NCBI GenBank assembly: GCA_003194495.1
Contig: PQXE01000019.1
Span: 7,620 to 55,954, forward strand
Length of the DNA stretch: 48,335 nt
Direction of reading: 5' to 3'
Source: Deltaproteobacteria bacterium
GTDB lineage: Bacteria > Desulfobacterota > Dissulfuribacteria > Dissulfuribacterales > UBA3076
Positions 18,127-26,706 of this stretch are shown here, piece after piece. The notes under the pieces are model-generated. The model saw only the letters and a list, made by a program, of their open reading frames with translations, ran no database searches and was not told the DNA's origin. Position numbers and translations under genes: made by a program. Numbering within the stretch: position 1 is the first letter of the stretch; each line of letters starts with the position of its first letter.

Positions 18127-18286
18127 GGACCTCTGTGCTTTTCAATCGTAACCGTTCACACTCCATGGCAGCCGACAGGCTTTTGCAGGGTTTCAACTGC
18201 GGACAAGGTTGCACCAAAAGGCGTATTCTCAACGGATTGTGCTTTGAAACCCGAAAAAGGCTGTTGGCTGTCAGGGTGGGAAGTGA

Positions 18287-19165
18287 ATGAGTACTTTCAA
18301 TCTTATTATGTCGGCAAATACAATGCATACTGACTCGCTTCCCACTATCGGCGTAGTTGCTGCCCTCCCGGCTGAAGCCAGAGTACTGACACGGGCGGCA
18401 GACAAGATGATGCAAGGGTTGCCGGCAAAAGGAAAAATAGTTGTCCGTCAGTCAGGAATCGGTCTGCAAGCTGCTCGCAGACAGGCAAAATATCTGGCCG
18501 ACATAAGTGAATTGCTCGTCTCATTCGGTGTATCCGGCGGCTTACACCCCGCCCTAAAGACCGGAGACCTTGTACTGGCCGACCGGGTGCTGACCTGGGA
18601 CCCCGGCCTTTTTTTAACAGCAGCGAGAAAACAAAACGATAAGGCCGCCCCGCACAAATTGTCGCCGACACAGGCTTTACCCCTCAGCTTTAGAGCCGAT
18701 GCCGGGCTCATTGATTACATTGCAGAAAAATTTCAAGAGAACACTATCCATTTTTATCAAGGCCCCATACTCTGTTCACCCAAACCGATTTCAACAGCAG
18801 CCTCAAAGGTGAGTGCTCATCGACTGACCGGCGCATTGGCAGTGGACATGGAGAGCTGCGCGGTTTGCGAAGTTGCCGAAGAAGCAGGACTCCCTTTTTT
18901 CTGTTTGCGGGCCGTCTGTGATTCGGCCGACCAGACTGTGGCTGACACCTTACTTGCAATGGTGGATGATCAGGGCAATCCCAGGATCGGCTATCTCCTG
19001 GCTCATCTTGTGCGACGTCCCTGGCTCCTGCAGGATGTGATACAAATGGCCTGCCGGTTCCGTCAGGCCCTGATCGCCCTGGAAAGGGCCTGGCTCCTAG
19101 TCGATGAACCGTTTCTGTCCGCTGTCCAGGCACGATATGCTATTTCCCCGGTCCGCGCAGGCTAA
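18287..19165 (+). CDS. hpnG: Hopanoid-associated phosphorylase/nucleosidase HpnG
   Basis: This 292-residue protein belongs to the PNP/MTA nucleosidase superfamily: IGVVAALPAEARVL at the N-terminus, VSFGVSGGLHPALKTGDLVLADR, and AVDMESCAVCEVAEEAGLPF with AVCDSADQ near the purine/ribose site. HpnG removes adenine from adenosylhopane to give a ribosylated hopane, the step after HpnH. It is convergent with hpnH, and the two 3' ends overlap by 26 nt. ATG at 18287 follows GGGAAGTGA; ATGs at 18308 and 18323 are alternatives. Confidence 0.88.
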   Translation: MSTFNLIMSANTMHTDSLPTIGVVAALPAEARVLTRAADKMMQGLPAKGKIVVRQSGIGLQAARRQAKYLADISELLVSFGVSGGLHPALKTGDLVLADRVLTWDPGLFLTAARKQNDKAAPHKLSPTQALPLSFRADAGLIDYIAEKFQENTIHFYQGPILCSPKPISTAASKVSAHRLTGALAVDMESCAVCEVAEEAGLPFFCLRAVCDSADQTVADTLLAMVDDQGNPRIGYLLAHLVRRPWLLQDVIQMACRFRQALIALERAWLLVDEPFLSAVQARYAISPVRAG

Positions 19166-20147
19166 CAGTGAGCGCTTGCCAGGGATGTTTAACCGTATCC
19201 AGGACAGCGCTTGGCTCAAAGCCGCAGTGGAGCATGCAGTCGGCACAGCGGGGATCACGTCTTACCCCGTACCGGTTCCAATCGGTGTCCTCTATCAACT
19301 CACGATAGGTGGCCACGTAGCCATCATTGAGCAAATAACACGGCTTTTGCCAGCCGAACTGGTTCCTGGTCGGATTTCCCCAGGGTGTGCACGTATAATC
19401 ACGGTTTCCTGCCAGAAAATCGAGGTACAGGCTTGAGTGGTTAAAGGTCCAGGACGAATTGGCCTGACGAAGAATGGTCCTGAACAGCTCTTTTGTACCT
19501 TTCCTGCCCAGAAAGCAGTCCTGATCATCGGCTGAGTCGTAATTAAAACCAGCGGCCACTGTCATGGCCTCAACTCCCAGGGAACTGAGATGATCAAACA
19601 GCCTGGCCGCATCTTCCACTGTCTGTCCCTTGAAAAAGGTGGTGTTGGTGGTTACCCTGAAACCGGCTGCTACCAGCTTACGGATGGCTTCCGTAGCCTT
19701 TTTAAAGGCCCCCTTGTGGCAGACCGCAAGATCGTGGTGCTCATCCATACCATCCAGATGGATATTAAATGTGAGATAGGGGGTGGGAGAAAAATCATGG
19801 AATCGTTTTTCCACCAGTAGGCCATTGGTACAAAGATAGATAAACCGTTTGCGGCTGATGAGTTCATCCACAATAGTGGTGATCTCCGGGTGGAGCAATG
19901 GCTCGCCTCCGGCTATGCTCACCACAGGCGCGCCGCATTCTTCAGCCGCTCCCACACATTCTTCAATACTCAGATGGTTGCGCAGTATCTCAGGGGGATG
20001 ATTCACCTTGCCGCAACCCTTGCAGCGCAGGTTGCAGCGAAAGAGGGGCTCAAGCATCAGCACCAGCGGAAAGCGATTCCGGTTCATCAGCATCTGACTG
20101 ATGATATACTTCCCAATACGGGCTTTTTGAGTAATTGGTATTCCCAT
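19140..20147 (-). CDS. hpnH: Adenosylhopane-forming radical SAM protein HpnH
   Basis: This 335-residue radical SAM enzyme has the cluster motif C38-NLR-C42-KG-C45, the SAM-binding VSIAGGEPLLHPEI segment and a C-terminal cysteine set (RCADCMLHCGFEP) typical of HpnH. It joins the 5'-deoxyadenosyl radical to hopene, the first side-chain extension step. The length is normal. It is the third gene of the minus-strand operon ispH-DUF116-hpnH, 46 nt after DUF116. Its tail overlaps the tail of hpnG, which performs the next step. Confidence 0.93.
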   Translation of the reverse strand: MGIPITQKARIGKYIISQMLMNRNRFPLVLMLEPLFRCNLRCKGCGKVNHPPEILRNHLSIEECVGAAEECGAPVVSIAGGEPLLHPEITTIVDELISRKRFIYLCTNGLLVEKRFHDFSPTPYLTFNIHLDGMDEHHDLAVCHKGAFKKATEAIRKLVAAGFRVTTNTTFFKGQTVEDAARLFDHLSSLGVEAMTVAAGFNYDSADDQDCFLGRKGTKELFRTILRQANSSWTFNHSSLYLDFLAGNRDYTCTPWGNPTRNQFGWQKPCYLLNDGYVATYRELIEDTDWNRYGVRRDPRCADCMLHCGFEPSAVLDTVKHPWQALTVSLRGPGK

Positions 20148-20193
20148 TAGATTATCTGGAGAAGATCATGGATACGGGAGCGCGGTTCATCAC

Positions 20194-21165
20194 TCAGGCA
20201 GCTCCGACTACAGCCTGTCCGGTCTCAACAAGATTTTCTCTGACTTTGGCTGTTTCTTTGTCGTAGGCATCCTGGTCTTGATGCAGATTTTCCGGATAGT
20301 ATCGGGGTTGCATGAATCTGCGGAGGGCCTGTTCTACACTTTCTATAGCGACCTGGGTGTCGAGACAGGGCCCGTGGGGCCTGGTATTCAATACCCCATA
20401 GACCGGCAGGGGATAGGTATCCTGGATACCGCCGGCCATATCTCGCTCGCAGGCCACGGCCACAATCATCTTTGGCATACGCTGGATCACGATTCTGCGG
20501 GCAATGGTGCCGCCGGTGGCAATGGCCAGAAAGACAGAGTATCGTTCGCTCAGGGCAATCAAGTCGCTAATGGGACATTTGCCGCAACGCTTGCAGTTAT
20601 GGATAGAATAGGTCAGACGTAACTTGCACTTGGATCTCTGCAGACAATGAGGCATAAGCAGTAGCATCTCTTCCGGCTTGTAGCGTCCTGCCGTCTTCAG
20701 GACGAGCTCATTATTTACCTCCACGAATGATGAACGGACTTTGTTCTTGGATATGCCGATGGCCTGACCAAGCAGGATCATGAACGGCAGAAACAGCTTG
20801 ACTGTCAGACCCCGCATCCGGGAAAAAAAAGGCAGGGTTTTACCAAACCAGATACTGAGAACGAGGCTAAGCGAGGCCAAGCCGACAAGCACTATAATGC
20901 AACCGATGACAAGTCCTAACAGGATGGGCCCCAAGGGGTGAATGTTGGCAAGGTCGAAGGTCGACATGCCCCAGACCAGAAAAAGAAAGAAGATCGCCAT
21001 GCCGTTGGTGCCCATGACCAGTCCGATAAACAGACGCTTTTTTGCTTTATCGGCCTTGCGGTCTTTCTGGTCAAAGGCCTGCAGTGCCTGTAGCGAGACA
21101 GGATTCTGTACGGCAGGATTGCTTCCTGATACGGGCATGGCCGATTTTTCCATATCTTCTCTCAT
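20194..21165 (-). CDS. DUF116 membrane protein
   Basis: This 323-residue protein has two N-terminal membrane spans (about 45-67 and 78-105), then a conserved soluble DUF116 domain with a cysteine cluster (HCLQRSKCKLRL, then NCKRCGKCPI) that could bind metal or an Fe-S cluster. It lies 14 nt after ispH and 46 nt before hpnH on the same strand, so it is probably co-transcribed with isoprenoid and hopanoid genes. DUF116 has no assigned reaction. The cysteine cluster and neighbours hint at redox support for IspH or HpnH, which both need Fe-S clusters (inference). Confidence 0.75.
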   Translation of the reverse strand: MREDMEKSAMPVSGSNPAVQNPVSLQALQAFDQKDRKADKAKKRLFIGLVMGTNGMAIFFLFLVWGMSTFDLANIHPLGPILLGLVIGCIIVLVGLASLSLVLSIWFGKTLPFFSRMRGLTVKLFLPFMILLGQAIGISKNKVRSSFVEVNNELVLKTAGRYKPEEMLLLMPHCLQRSKCKLRLTYSIHNCKRCGKCPISDLIALSERYSVFLAIATGGTIARRIVIQRMPKMIVAVACERDMAGGIQDTYPLPVYGVLNTRPHGPCLDTQVAIESVEQALRRFMQPRYYPENLHQDQDAYDKETAKVRENLVETGQAVVGAA

Positions 21166-21179
21166 CGCTTCGTAACCGT

Positions 21180-22100
21180 TTAATACTCTTCAAGCTCTGC
21201 CGGCACAAACCTCACCTTTTCTTTCTTGCCGACCATCTCATGAAACGTTGTTGCCCCGTGGTCCTGCAGCCAATGAATTACACCATCAACCAGACGCTCC
21301 GGGGCAGAGGCGCCGGCCGTTACTCCAACACATAGTAAACCTTCAAGCCAAGCCGGATCAATATCGCCGGCATCATCAATCAGATAGCAGTCAATTCCCT
21401 GGCGCATTCCCACTTCCTTGAGCCGGTTGGAGTTGGAACTGTTTTTTGAGCCTACTACAAAGAGCAGGTCTGCTTTGCCGGCCATCTCCTTCACGGCATT
21501 TTGCCGATTCTGGGTAGCGTAACAGATGTTTGAGGACGGTCCCTTGATACCCGGAAATCGCTTCTCCAGGGCTTGGAACACTCCGGCAATATCATCCTGG
21601 CTTAGGGTGGTCTGGGTGACATAGGCCATATGTGCAGGATCATTTATCTGCAAGGTCTTGACTTCGTCAACGGTTGCTGTGATATGGACGTGCCCATCGA
21701 TCCTTCCGGCAGTCCCCTCCACTTCAGGATGATCATGATGGCCGATGATGACCACATCGTATCCTTCCTTATGATATTTTTCCACCATTCTGTGGACACT
21801 GGCCACAAGAGGACATGTCGCGTCGATGGTCCTGAGCCCCAGTTCGGCCGCTTGTTCTTCTACGTCCCTGGAGACGCCATGAGCGCTGAAAATGGCAACT
21901 GCCCCTGTCGGAATATCAGAGAGATTTTCCACAAAAACCGCGCCCTGTTCCTGAAGTTCCCGGATCACGTGCCTGTTATGAACAATTTCATGCAGGATAT
22001 ACACAGGCGCGCCGTATTTCTCGAGAGTGAGCCGGACCGTCTTGATGGCCCGGATCACACCCGCGCAAAATCCCCTTGGATTGGCCAGAATGATTTCCAC
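21180..22100 (-). CDS. ispH: 4-hydroxy-3-methylbut-2-enyl diphosphate reductase (IspH/LytB)
   Basis: This 306-residue protein carries the three iron-sulfur cysteines C12 (PRGFCAG), C96 (DATCPLV) and C193 (NICYATQNR), plus H42, the SAHGVS motif and TQTTLS. It performs the last step of the methylerythritol phosphate pathway, making IPP and DMAPP. The start is a GTG at 22098-22100 preceded by AGTAGGA. It leads the operon ispH-DUF116-hpnH, linking precursor supply to hopanoid modification. Confidence 0.95.
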   Translation of the reverse strand: MEIILANPRGFCAGVIRAIKTVRLTLEKYGAPVYILHEIVHNRHVIRELQEQGAVFVENLSDIPTGAVAIFSAHGVSRDVEEQAAELGLRTIDATCPLVASVHRMVEKYHKEGYDVVIIGHHDHPEVEGTAGRIDGHVHITATVDEVKTLQINDPAHMAYVTQTTLSQDDIAGVFQALEKRFPGIKGPSSNICYATQNRQNAVKEMAGKADLLFVVGSKNSSNSNRLKEVGMRQGIDCYLIDDAGDIDPAWLEGLLCVGVTAGASAPERLVDGVIHWLQDHGATTFHEMVGKKEKVRFVPAELEEY

Positions 22101-22156
22101 TTCCTACTCCATCATTCTCCATATCGAAAATAGAAAGAAAAAAATTAACTTTTTTA

Positions 22157-22399
22157 TTGTATCTGTTTATTGAACAAATACCACAATCTCAGGTTTTCTC
22201 AATAAACAAATGCGTATCTTTAACAGGAACGACCGGCTTTATCGGCTATCGTGTCATCAGGCTGTTAAGGGAGCAGCAGTGTGACATCCGCGCACTGATA
22301 CGTCATGACAGCGAAGTGGCCGAGCTGAAAACACCCGGAGTTGAGCTTACCCGCATTTCACTGCCCGGGCGTGCAGGAACCATAGCGTCTTCTACTTGA
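22157..22399 (+). pseudogene. Remnant of an hpnA-like NAD-dependent epimerase
   Basis: Residues 22-60 of this 80-codon frame read SLTGTTGFIGYRVIRLLREQ and then QCDIRALIRHDSEVAEL. This is the Rossmann GxxGFxG opening of the extended SDR family as in the hopanoid-associated sugar epimerase HpnA. After TPGVEL the similarity ends and the frame stops at 22399; the remaining 250 or so residues of an epimerase are missing. No ribosome site precedes a sensible start. I read it as the left end of a gene cut by a deletion. HpnA is suggested by context and not proven. Confidence 0.5.
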
Positions 22400-22460
22400 C
22401 CTGCATCCAACCTGCGAATATAAACATGTGACCCGGCAAACAGACTGTTACAACAAGATC

Positions 22461-22640
22461 ATGAATTTATACTCAAGCAGCAGTGAGACCAATCCAGAGA
22501 TATCGGTCATAGTCCCTGTTTACAACGAGGCACCAAATATTGAACCATTGGTAATGCGTTTGCCGGCAGAATTGGTGCTGCACCCATATTATAAATCCTC
22601 ATGTAAGCGCATATATGCAGTACGAGAGGTGCTTGAGTGA
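22461..22640 (+). pseudogene. N-terminal remnant of a family 2 glycosyltransferase
   Basis: The frame MNLYSSSSETNPEISVIVPV followed by YNEAPNIEPLVMRLPAE shows the GT2 nucleotide-sugar motif VIVPVYNE near residue 20. It then loses similarity and stops at 22638-22640 after 59 codons, where such enzymes have 230 or more. The stop overlaps the GTG of the next gene. It resembles dolichol-phosphate-mannose-synthase-type or HpnB-type transferases. With the epimerase remnant just upstream, it points to one deletion or rearrangement at this boundary between hopanoid and LPS genes. Confidence 0.5.
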
Positions 22641-23581
22641 GGGGCAAACTCAGTGCCACAATGAAATTCCTGCTGAGGATAGGTCTCAGTGTCTGTCTCT
22701 TGGCCTGGCTCATATCAAAGACAAACCCGGATGATCTGCTAGAGACCATCCTTGACCTATCCTTCTATGCGTGGGGCATTGCCTTCCTGATGTATCTGGC
22801 TTCCCAGGTTATAAGTAGCATCCGTTGGTATTTCCTGGCCCATGCCCTTGATTTTACCGGCCCATGGTCTGCATACCTCAGGTATTACTTCGTAGGTTTG
22901 TACTTCAATCTCTTCTTGCCTACCAGTGTTGGCGGCGATGTGCTGAAGATGCACTTTATCTCCCGGGGAGAAGCCAAAAAACTGAGGGCCACCTATAGCC
23001 TAGTGGCAGACAGACTCTTCGGGCTTGCTGTTATGTTATTGCTTGGAGCAGGTGCCGTCCTCATAGGACAAGGCATACTTCCCCATTACTTCGAGCACCT
23101 TCTTTGTGTTGCCGGGATCTGTGTCATTGCCTCACTTCTGGGCCTGCCAATGGCCTACAAGCTTCTTGGCAGTGCTTGGCCTAAGATTGGGAAAAAGCTG
23201 GCGGTGTTCCTGGTATTCTGGAAAAAGCCAAAGGCCCTGTTTGCAGCTTTGAGCCTATCCCTGGCACTTCAGGTCCTTGGAATAGGTGCTGTGGTTCTCC
23301 TGGCAAAGGACATGGGACTCAGTCCCCCTGAGCTCTTTTATTTTGCGGCTTTTCCTTTGGTGGCAATCCTTACAGTACTGCCTATAAGTTTTAACGGAAT
23401 AGGCATTAGAGAAGGTGGATTCATCTTTTTTCTGGGGCTCAAGGGCATATCTGCCGAAAAGGCGCTTACCCTGAGTCTGAGCTTCTTTGCCATACAGATT
23501 ACGGCAAGCCTGATAGGAGGTCTTGCATACGCTTTTGGTTTCCATAAAAAGCTGCTTAAAGATTATGCTGAAAAAATATAG
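22637..23581 (+). CDS. Flippase-like membrane protein (LPG synthase transmembrane/UPF0104 family)
   Basis: This 314-residue integral membrane protein has about eight spans. Family signs are SSIRWYFLAHALD, YFVGLYFNLFLPTSVGGDVLKM and a PISFNGIGIREGGF segment, typical of the lysylphosphatidylglycerol synthase transmembrane (flippase-like) domain. It lacks the C-terminal synthase domain, as many family members do. The start may be GTG at 22637, overlapping the preceding stop, or ATG at 22661. It lies upstream of msbA, so a role in envelope lipid handling is likely. The substrate is unknown. Its stop is followed at once by the ~160-bp repeat. Confidence 0.75.
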   Translation: MRGKLSATMKFLLRIGLSVCLLAWLISKTNPDDLLETILDLSFYAWGIAFLMYLASQVISSIRWYFLAHALDFTGPWSAYLRYYFVGLYFNLFLPTSVGGDVLKMHFISRGEAKKLRATYSLVADRLFGLAVMLLLGAGAVLIGQGILPHYFEHLLCVAGICVIASLLGLPMAYKLLGSAWPKIGKKLAVFLVFWKKPKALFAALSLSLALQVLGIGAVVLLAKDMGLSPPELFYFAAFPLVAILTVLPISFNGIGIREGGFIFFLGLKGISAEKALTLSLSFFAIQITASLIGGLAYAFGFHKKLLKDYAEKI

Positions 23582-23740
23582 GTAACCGTTCATGGGATTA
23601 TAACGCCCGTTTTACCGCAACCTACCGAACTGTAAGCGTTTACAGGGTGCTGCAGATGCGAGGCGGAGGGTATGCAGACGTACTCCCTGTACTTCAAGTG
23701 CCCGACAACAAAGCAGGTGCGGTACCCTGTGAACGCTTAA
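23582..23740. repeat. Dispersed ~160-bp palindromic repeat, copy 1
   Basis: It starts GTAACCGTTCATGGGATTA directly at the end of the flippase gene and carries arms GTAAGCGTTTACAGGGT (23632-23648) and ACCCTGTGAACGCTTA (23724-23739). Between them lies a structured-looking segment with GACGTACTCCCTGTACTTCA. The second copy at 39877-40037 is nearly the same over its whole length. No reading frame is conserved. Confidence 0.8.
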
Positions 23741-23787
23741 CAACAATCCAATGACATGGTACTGACTATCGTGTAATCTCTTCTGTT

Positions 23788-25599
23788 GTGAAAACATCTG
23801 ATAATAGTCCAATTAAGCCGGAATCCGGCTCAAATTGTAAGCAGAAGCCTGTATGCAAAGTCTATCCTACCCTCTGGCAGCGGCTGGCAGGGCTAATCCG
23901 TCCATACATACCACGCGTAATCCTGGCTACACTATTCAGCCTTATCGTATCCGGACTTAACGGCGCAATAGCCTGGCTCGTGAAGCCCGCAATGGACAAA
24001 ATCTTTGTCGAAGGGAACTACAAATATATATATCTGCTGCCTTTTGGGATTATTGTTCTCTATATCCTTCGTGGCGCGTGTAGCTTTCTCCAGTCATACC
24101 TCATGCGTACCGCCGGTATGAAACTGGTCCGCGATCTTAGGAACCGGTTTTTCTCTCACCTGATGCGTCTACCGGTATCTGTTATATCCCGTTCCACCAG
24201 TGGGGATATGCTCTCAAAGCTCATGAATGACGTTGGGGCACTGAGCAATATCCTGTCTCAGAGCCTGAGGGAATTCCTGCTCCAGGTACCAACTGTGATA
24301 GTCCTTATGGGAGTAGCCCTGTACCGGCGGTGGGACCTAGCCCTGCTGAGCTTTATTCTGCTTCCATTTATTGCTTTAGGGACCCGTTTTCTTTCCAGAC
24401 TGGTACGAATACGCCGGAAGAGGGTCCAAGAGTATCTGTCTATTTTGACGCACCGTGTCAGTGAGGCCCTTCAGGGCTTCAGGGTCGTAAAGATATTCGG
24501 TATGGAGGAGGTCAAGGAAGGTCAATTTGTAAAAGAAAATCACACAACCTATCGCCAGATGTCAAAGGTCATACGCCTGAGAGAAGGGACTAAGTTCCTG
24601 ATAGAGATCCTCTCCGGTCTTGCTGTTGCGGCAATTCTGGGCTATGGAGGCAGCCTTGTTGCCAGTGGAGAGATGACTCCCGGAGACTTTTTCTCCATTC
24701 TTACGGCCATAGTCATGGCCTTTGCGCCTCTTAAAAAATTGGGTGGGGCCTACGCACAGCTCCAGGAGACTCTTGGTATATTTGAAAGGGTGGACCATTT
24801 CCTTGACCAACAACAGGAGGAAAGCCAGGGACAAGCCATTGAGGGATTAAGCCGGGAAGTCAGGTATGAAAACGTCTCTTTTTTCTATCCCGGGACAGAT
24901 GCGCAGGTTTTACAGGAAATAGACATCACCATACCTGCGGGAAAAATATTTGCTATTGTCGGACCCAGTGGAGCAGGTAAAAGCACCCTGGTTGACCTGA
25001 TCCCAAGGTTCTACAATCCCACTTCCGGAAAGATACTCTGGGACGGGATAGATCTCCGCAATATCTCCCTTGCGGACTTGAGAAACCAGATGGCCATAGT
25101 CACCCAGGATGTTGTTCTGTTCAGCGATACAATATACGAGAATATTGCAGCAGGCCTGTCTGGTGGAGCCACTATAGAAGACGTGGAGAAGGCGGCAAAG
25201 GTTGCCCATGCCCATGACTTCATTGTCGCGCTTCCTCAGGGCTATGACACAATGTTGGACGAAAGGGGGCTTAATCTATCAGGGGGTCAGCGCCAGAGGA
25301 TAGCTCTGGCAAGAGCAGTGCTCAGGAATCCTCCCTTGCTCATATTGGATGAGGCCACAAGTGCCCTTGATAGCGTCTCTGAAAAGGCGATTCAGAAGGC
25401 CCTTGAAGAGGTAATGAAGGGCAGGACAACTATTGTAATTGCTCACAGGCTCTCCACCATCATCCACGCAGATCAGGTCGTAGTTATCGACCAGGGTCGC
25501 ATGGTGGACCGCGGGACACATGAAGAGTTAATGGAGAGTAGCGCCCTTTACCAGGAGTTGTATCAGACTTGGGCCAGCAGTGATGAGAAGATCAGTTAA
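23788..25599 (+). CDS. msbA: Lipid A/phospholipid ABC exporter MsbA
   Basis: This 603-residue half-transporter has a six-span ABC type 1 exporter domain (about 30-330) followed by an ATPase domain (about 350-590): Walker A VGPSGAGKST, Q-loop VTQDVVLF, signature LSGGQRQR, Walker B LLILDEATSALD and H-loop IVIAHRLST. The spacing and motifs match MsbA, which flips lipid A-core across the inner membrane. The start is GTG at 23788, just downstream of the repeat. A glycosyltransferase follows after 12 nt. The LPS gene context supports MsbA over a generic multidrug exporter. Confidence 0.88.
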   Translation: MKTSDNSPIKPESGSNCKQKPVCKVYPTLWQRLAGLIRPYIPRVILATLFSLIVSGLNGAIAWLVKPAMDKIFVEGNYKYIYLLPFGIIVLYILRGACSFLQSYLMRTAGMKLVRDLRNRFFSHLMRLPVSVISRSTSGDMLSKLMNDVGALSNILSQSLREFLLQVPTVIVLMGVALYRRWDLALLSFILLPFIALGTRFLSRLVRIRRKRVQEYLSILTHRVSEALQGFRVVKIFGMEEVKEGQFVKENHTTYRQMSKVIRLREGTKFLIEILSGLAVAAILGYGGSLVASGEMTPGDFFSILTAIVMAFAPLKKLGGAYAQLQETLGIFERVDHFLDQQQEESQGQAIEGLSREVRYENVSFFYPGTDAQVLQEIDITIPAGKIFAIVGPSGAGKSTLVDLIPRFYNPTSGKILWDGIDLRNISLADLRNQMAIVTQDVVLFSDTIYENIAAGLSGGATIEDVEKAAKVAHAHDFIVALPQGYDTMLDERGLNLSGGQRQRIALARAVLRNPPLLILDEATSALDSVSEKAIQKALEEVMKGRTTIVIAHRLSTIIHADQVVVIDQGRMVDRGTHEELMESSALYQELYQTWASSDEKIS

Positions 25600-25611
25600 T
25601 AGGATGGAACG

Positions 25612-26706
25612 TTGAAAATAGCTGTAGTGCGGAGAGAGTGCGGACTGGGGCTTGGAGGTGCGGAAGCTTACTGTGCTAACGTGTGTACCTGGTTGACAAA
25701 GATGGACCACAACGTGACAGTAGTGGCGGACAAGTCTCTTTTGCCGGGGCTGCCGTTCTCCAGTGCCCCTGTATGGGGAAGGGGAAGCATTCTTAAGAAT
25801 TTGAGTTTTTTTTTGAATGCCAGGCAGGTCCTTAAAACAGGTGATTTTGAGGTAAGCTATGGCCTTTCAAGAGTGGCCCCGGTAGATGTCCTTAGAATAT
25901 CAGATCCGTTGCATGCCGCATGGCTGGACCTGGGTTATCGGAAAAGCACTAAGTTCAGACGCCTAAGACCCAGACACAGACTGCTTCTCCAGATGGAGGC
26001 CAAGGCCATCAGGGAAGCCAAAGCCATCGTCACTAATTCCGAGTTAGTAAAAAACCAGGTGCAACATTATTACAGCACAGGTGCTGAAAAAATCACAATT
26101 ATTTATAATGGCGTAGATCTTAAGCGGTTTCGCCCGATGACTCAAAAGGATCGAATTTTAGAAAAAAAAACAATAGGCATTTCAGAAGATGCCACAGTGT
26201 TTGTTTTTGCAGGCTCTGATCTGCGCCGTAAGGGTCTGAGCCAACTCTTGTCCGCTTTTGCCAAGTTCAGAGAACAGCCTTTTATATTGTTAGTGGCAGG
26301 CTCGATGGGAAATAGGGACCTGAAGAAAAGAATAGAAGAAATGGGCCTGAATCAAAATGTCAAGTGGCTGGGATATGTGAAAGATATAGAACGACTATAT
26401 GCCTTGGCAGACCTTTTTGTACTCCCTACCCATTATGACCCATTTGCCAATACCACCCTTGAGGCCATGGCCTGCGGGACCCCTGCTCTCACTACCAGGC
26501 AAAATGGAGCCGCGGAAGTAGTTGAACAAGTCGCCCACTGGCTTGTGGTGGAAAGGCCTTGCCATGGAAATATAACTGAGGCGCTTGGAGCATTTATAGC
26601 ACTTCCTATGCAAGAGAGAAGGCTGTTAGGTGAAAAGGCACGTCGTATAACTGAAAGGTTCACATGGCAGAGGCATATAGAAGAACTTAGCACTATGTTA
26701 CTTTAA
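25612..26706 (+). CDS. GT4 glycosyltransferase (LPS core, WaaG-like)
   Basis: This 364-residue GT-B fold enzyme begins at TTG (25612) with MKIAVVRRECGLGLGGAEAY, the glycine-rich acceptor loop of WaaG-like transferases. It has IIYNGVDLKRFRP mid-protein and the donor-site segment PTHYDPFANTTLEAMACGTP with the EX7E-type acid. It follows msbA by 12 nt. Its 3' end overlaps the convergent glycosyltransferase by 9 nt. WaaG adds glucose to heptose in the inner core; the sugar here cannot be read from sequence. Confidence 0.8.
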   Translation: MKIAVVRRECGLGLGGAEAYCANVCTWLTKMDHNVTVVADKSLLPGLPFSSAPVWGRGSILKNLSFFLNARQVLKTGDFEVSYGLSRVAPVDVLRISDPLHAAWLDLGYRKSTKFRRLRPRHRLLLQMEAKAIREAKAIVTNSELVKNQVQHYYSTGAEKITIIYNGVDLKRFRPMTQKDRILEKKTIGISEDATVFVFAGSDLRRKGLSQLLSAFAKFREQPFILLVAGSMGNRDLKKRIEEMGLNQNVKWLGYVKDIERLYALADLFVLPTHYDPFANTTLEAMACGTPALTTRQNGAAEVVEQVAHWLVVERPCHGNITEALGAFIALPMQERRLLGEKARRITERFTWQRHIEELSTMLL

